A stretch of 64,000 bases of DNA from Ectorhizobium quercum (GTDB lineage: Bacteria; Pseudomonadota; Alphaproteobacteria; Rhizobiales; Rhizobiaceae), in contig NZ_JANFPI010000006.1 in the NCBI RefSeq assembly GCF_026552795.1, positions 124,001-188,000 of the forward strand. The letters run 5' to 3'. Of this stretch, positions 64,000-64,000 are shown in pieces. Position numbers and translations under genes: made by a program. Below the pieces are notes generated by a model. That model saw only the letters and a program-made list of their open reading frames with translations. It was not told the DNA's origin and did no database searches. Position 1 is the stretch's first letter. Every line of letters starts with the position of its first letter.

Positions 64000-64000
64000 G

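Overview
The window is about 63-65% G+C and reads as core chromosome of an alphaproteobacterium in the Rhizobiaceae (Rhizobium/Agrobacterium/Shinella/Ensifer group). The support is the set of neighbourhoods: tRNA-Pro / MerR / ihfA / fabH / plsX / DUF177 / CBP3-like chaperone; glyA-nrdR-ribD-ribE-ribH-nusB; LdtR with its L,D-transpeptidase; perM-hdaA-ppk-ppx opposite purMN; an Mg-type HemB; an Omp25/RopB-like porin; and three families of rhizobia-style intergenic palindromes. No phage, plasmid, IS element, CRISPR array or rRNA is visible. Apart from one toxin-antitoxin pair there is little accessory DNA.

Layout. 1-3.5 kb: the end of a surface-polysaccharide cluster (partial GT4 glycosyltransferase, polyprenyl-phosphate sugar transferase, Wzy/ligase-like polymerase). 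3.5-8.8 kb: leftward tRNA-Pro(GGG), a 49-residue membrane peptide, a MerR regulator, ihfA, and the fatty-acid/phospholipid genes fabH and plsX with DUF177 and a cytochrome bc1 chaperone. 9.0-11.9 kb: a BamE-like lipoprotein converging on the H+-pyrophosphatase hppA. 12.1-18.0 kb: leftward glyA-nrdR-ribDE-ribH-nusB-MFS. 18.2-20.9 kb: L,D-transpeptidase, its MarR-type regulator LdtR and DUF6163. 21.1-23.6 kb: hemB, an RDD membrane protein and bpt. 23.7-24.3 kb: AbrB-Doc toxin-antitoxin pair. 24.4-30.5 kb: parC, an unknown periplasmic protein, a FUSC-like protein and aspS. 30.7-35.8 kb: MFS, rnd, DUF2891 and a globin-coupled diguanylate cyclase. 35.9-41.5 kb: leftward perM-hdaA-ppk-ppx. 41.7-43.5 kb: purMN. 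43.6-47.0 kb: glyoxalase-like protein, Nudix hydrolase and molybdopterin oxidoreductase. 47.1-51.3 kb: rlmJ, UPF0104 membrane protein, RNase T2, GST and porin. 51.7-56.0 kb: one rightward operon of a pteridine-reductase-like SDR, uvrC, pgsA, moaD and moaE. 56.2-64 kb: GT21-like glycosyltransferase, ndk, GST, DinB, ABC-F protein, a soluble FIST-MCP receptor, and holC running off the right end.

How it fits together. Most genes are housekeeping: lipid synthesis, riboflavin, haem, folate/one-carbon, purine and Moco synthesis, replication control, DNA repair and cell-envelope maintenance. Pyrophosphate and polyphosphate metabolism recurs (hppA, ppk, ppx). Signalling proteins (globin-GGDEF, FIST-MCP) stand alone.

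The strongest non-gene signal is the placement of repeats. All five convergent intergenic gaps longer than 150 bp carry a member of one of two palindromic repeat families, while shorter convergent gaps carry simple hairpins or nothing. I see no clear new multi-gene system. The best candidates for something under-described are the AbrB-Doc pair with its paired GTTnnAAC boxes, the soluble FIST-MCP receptor, and the repeat-bearing convergent 3' ends.
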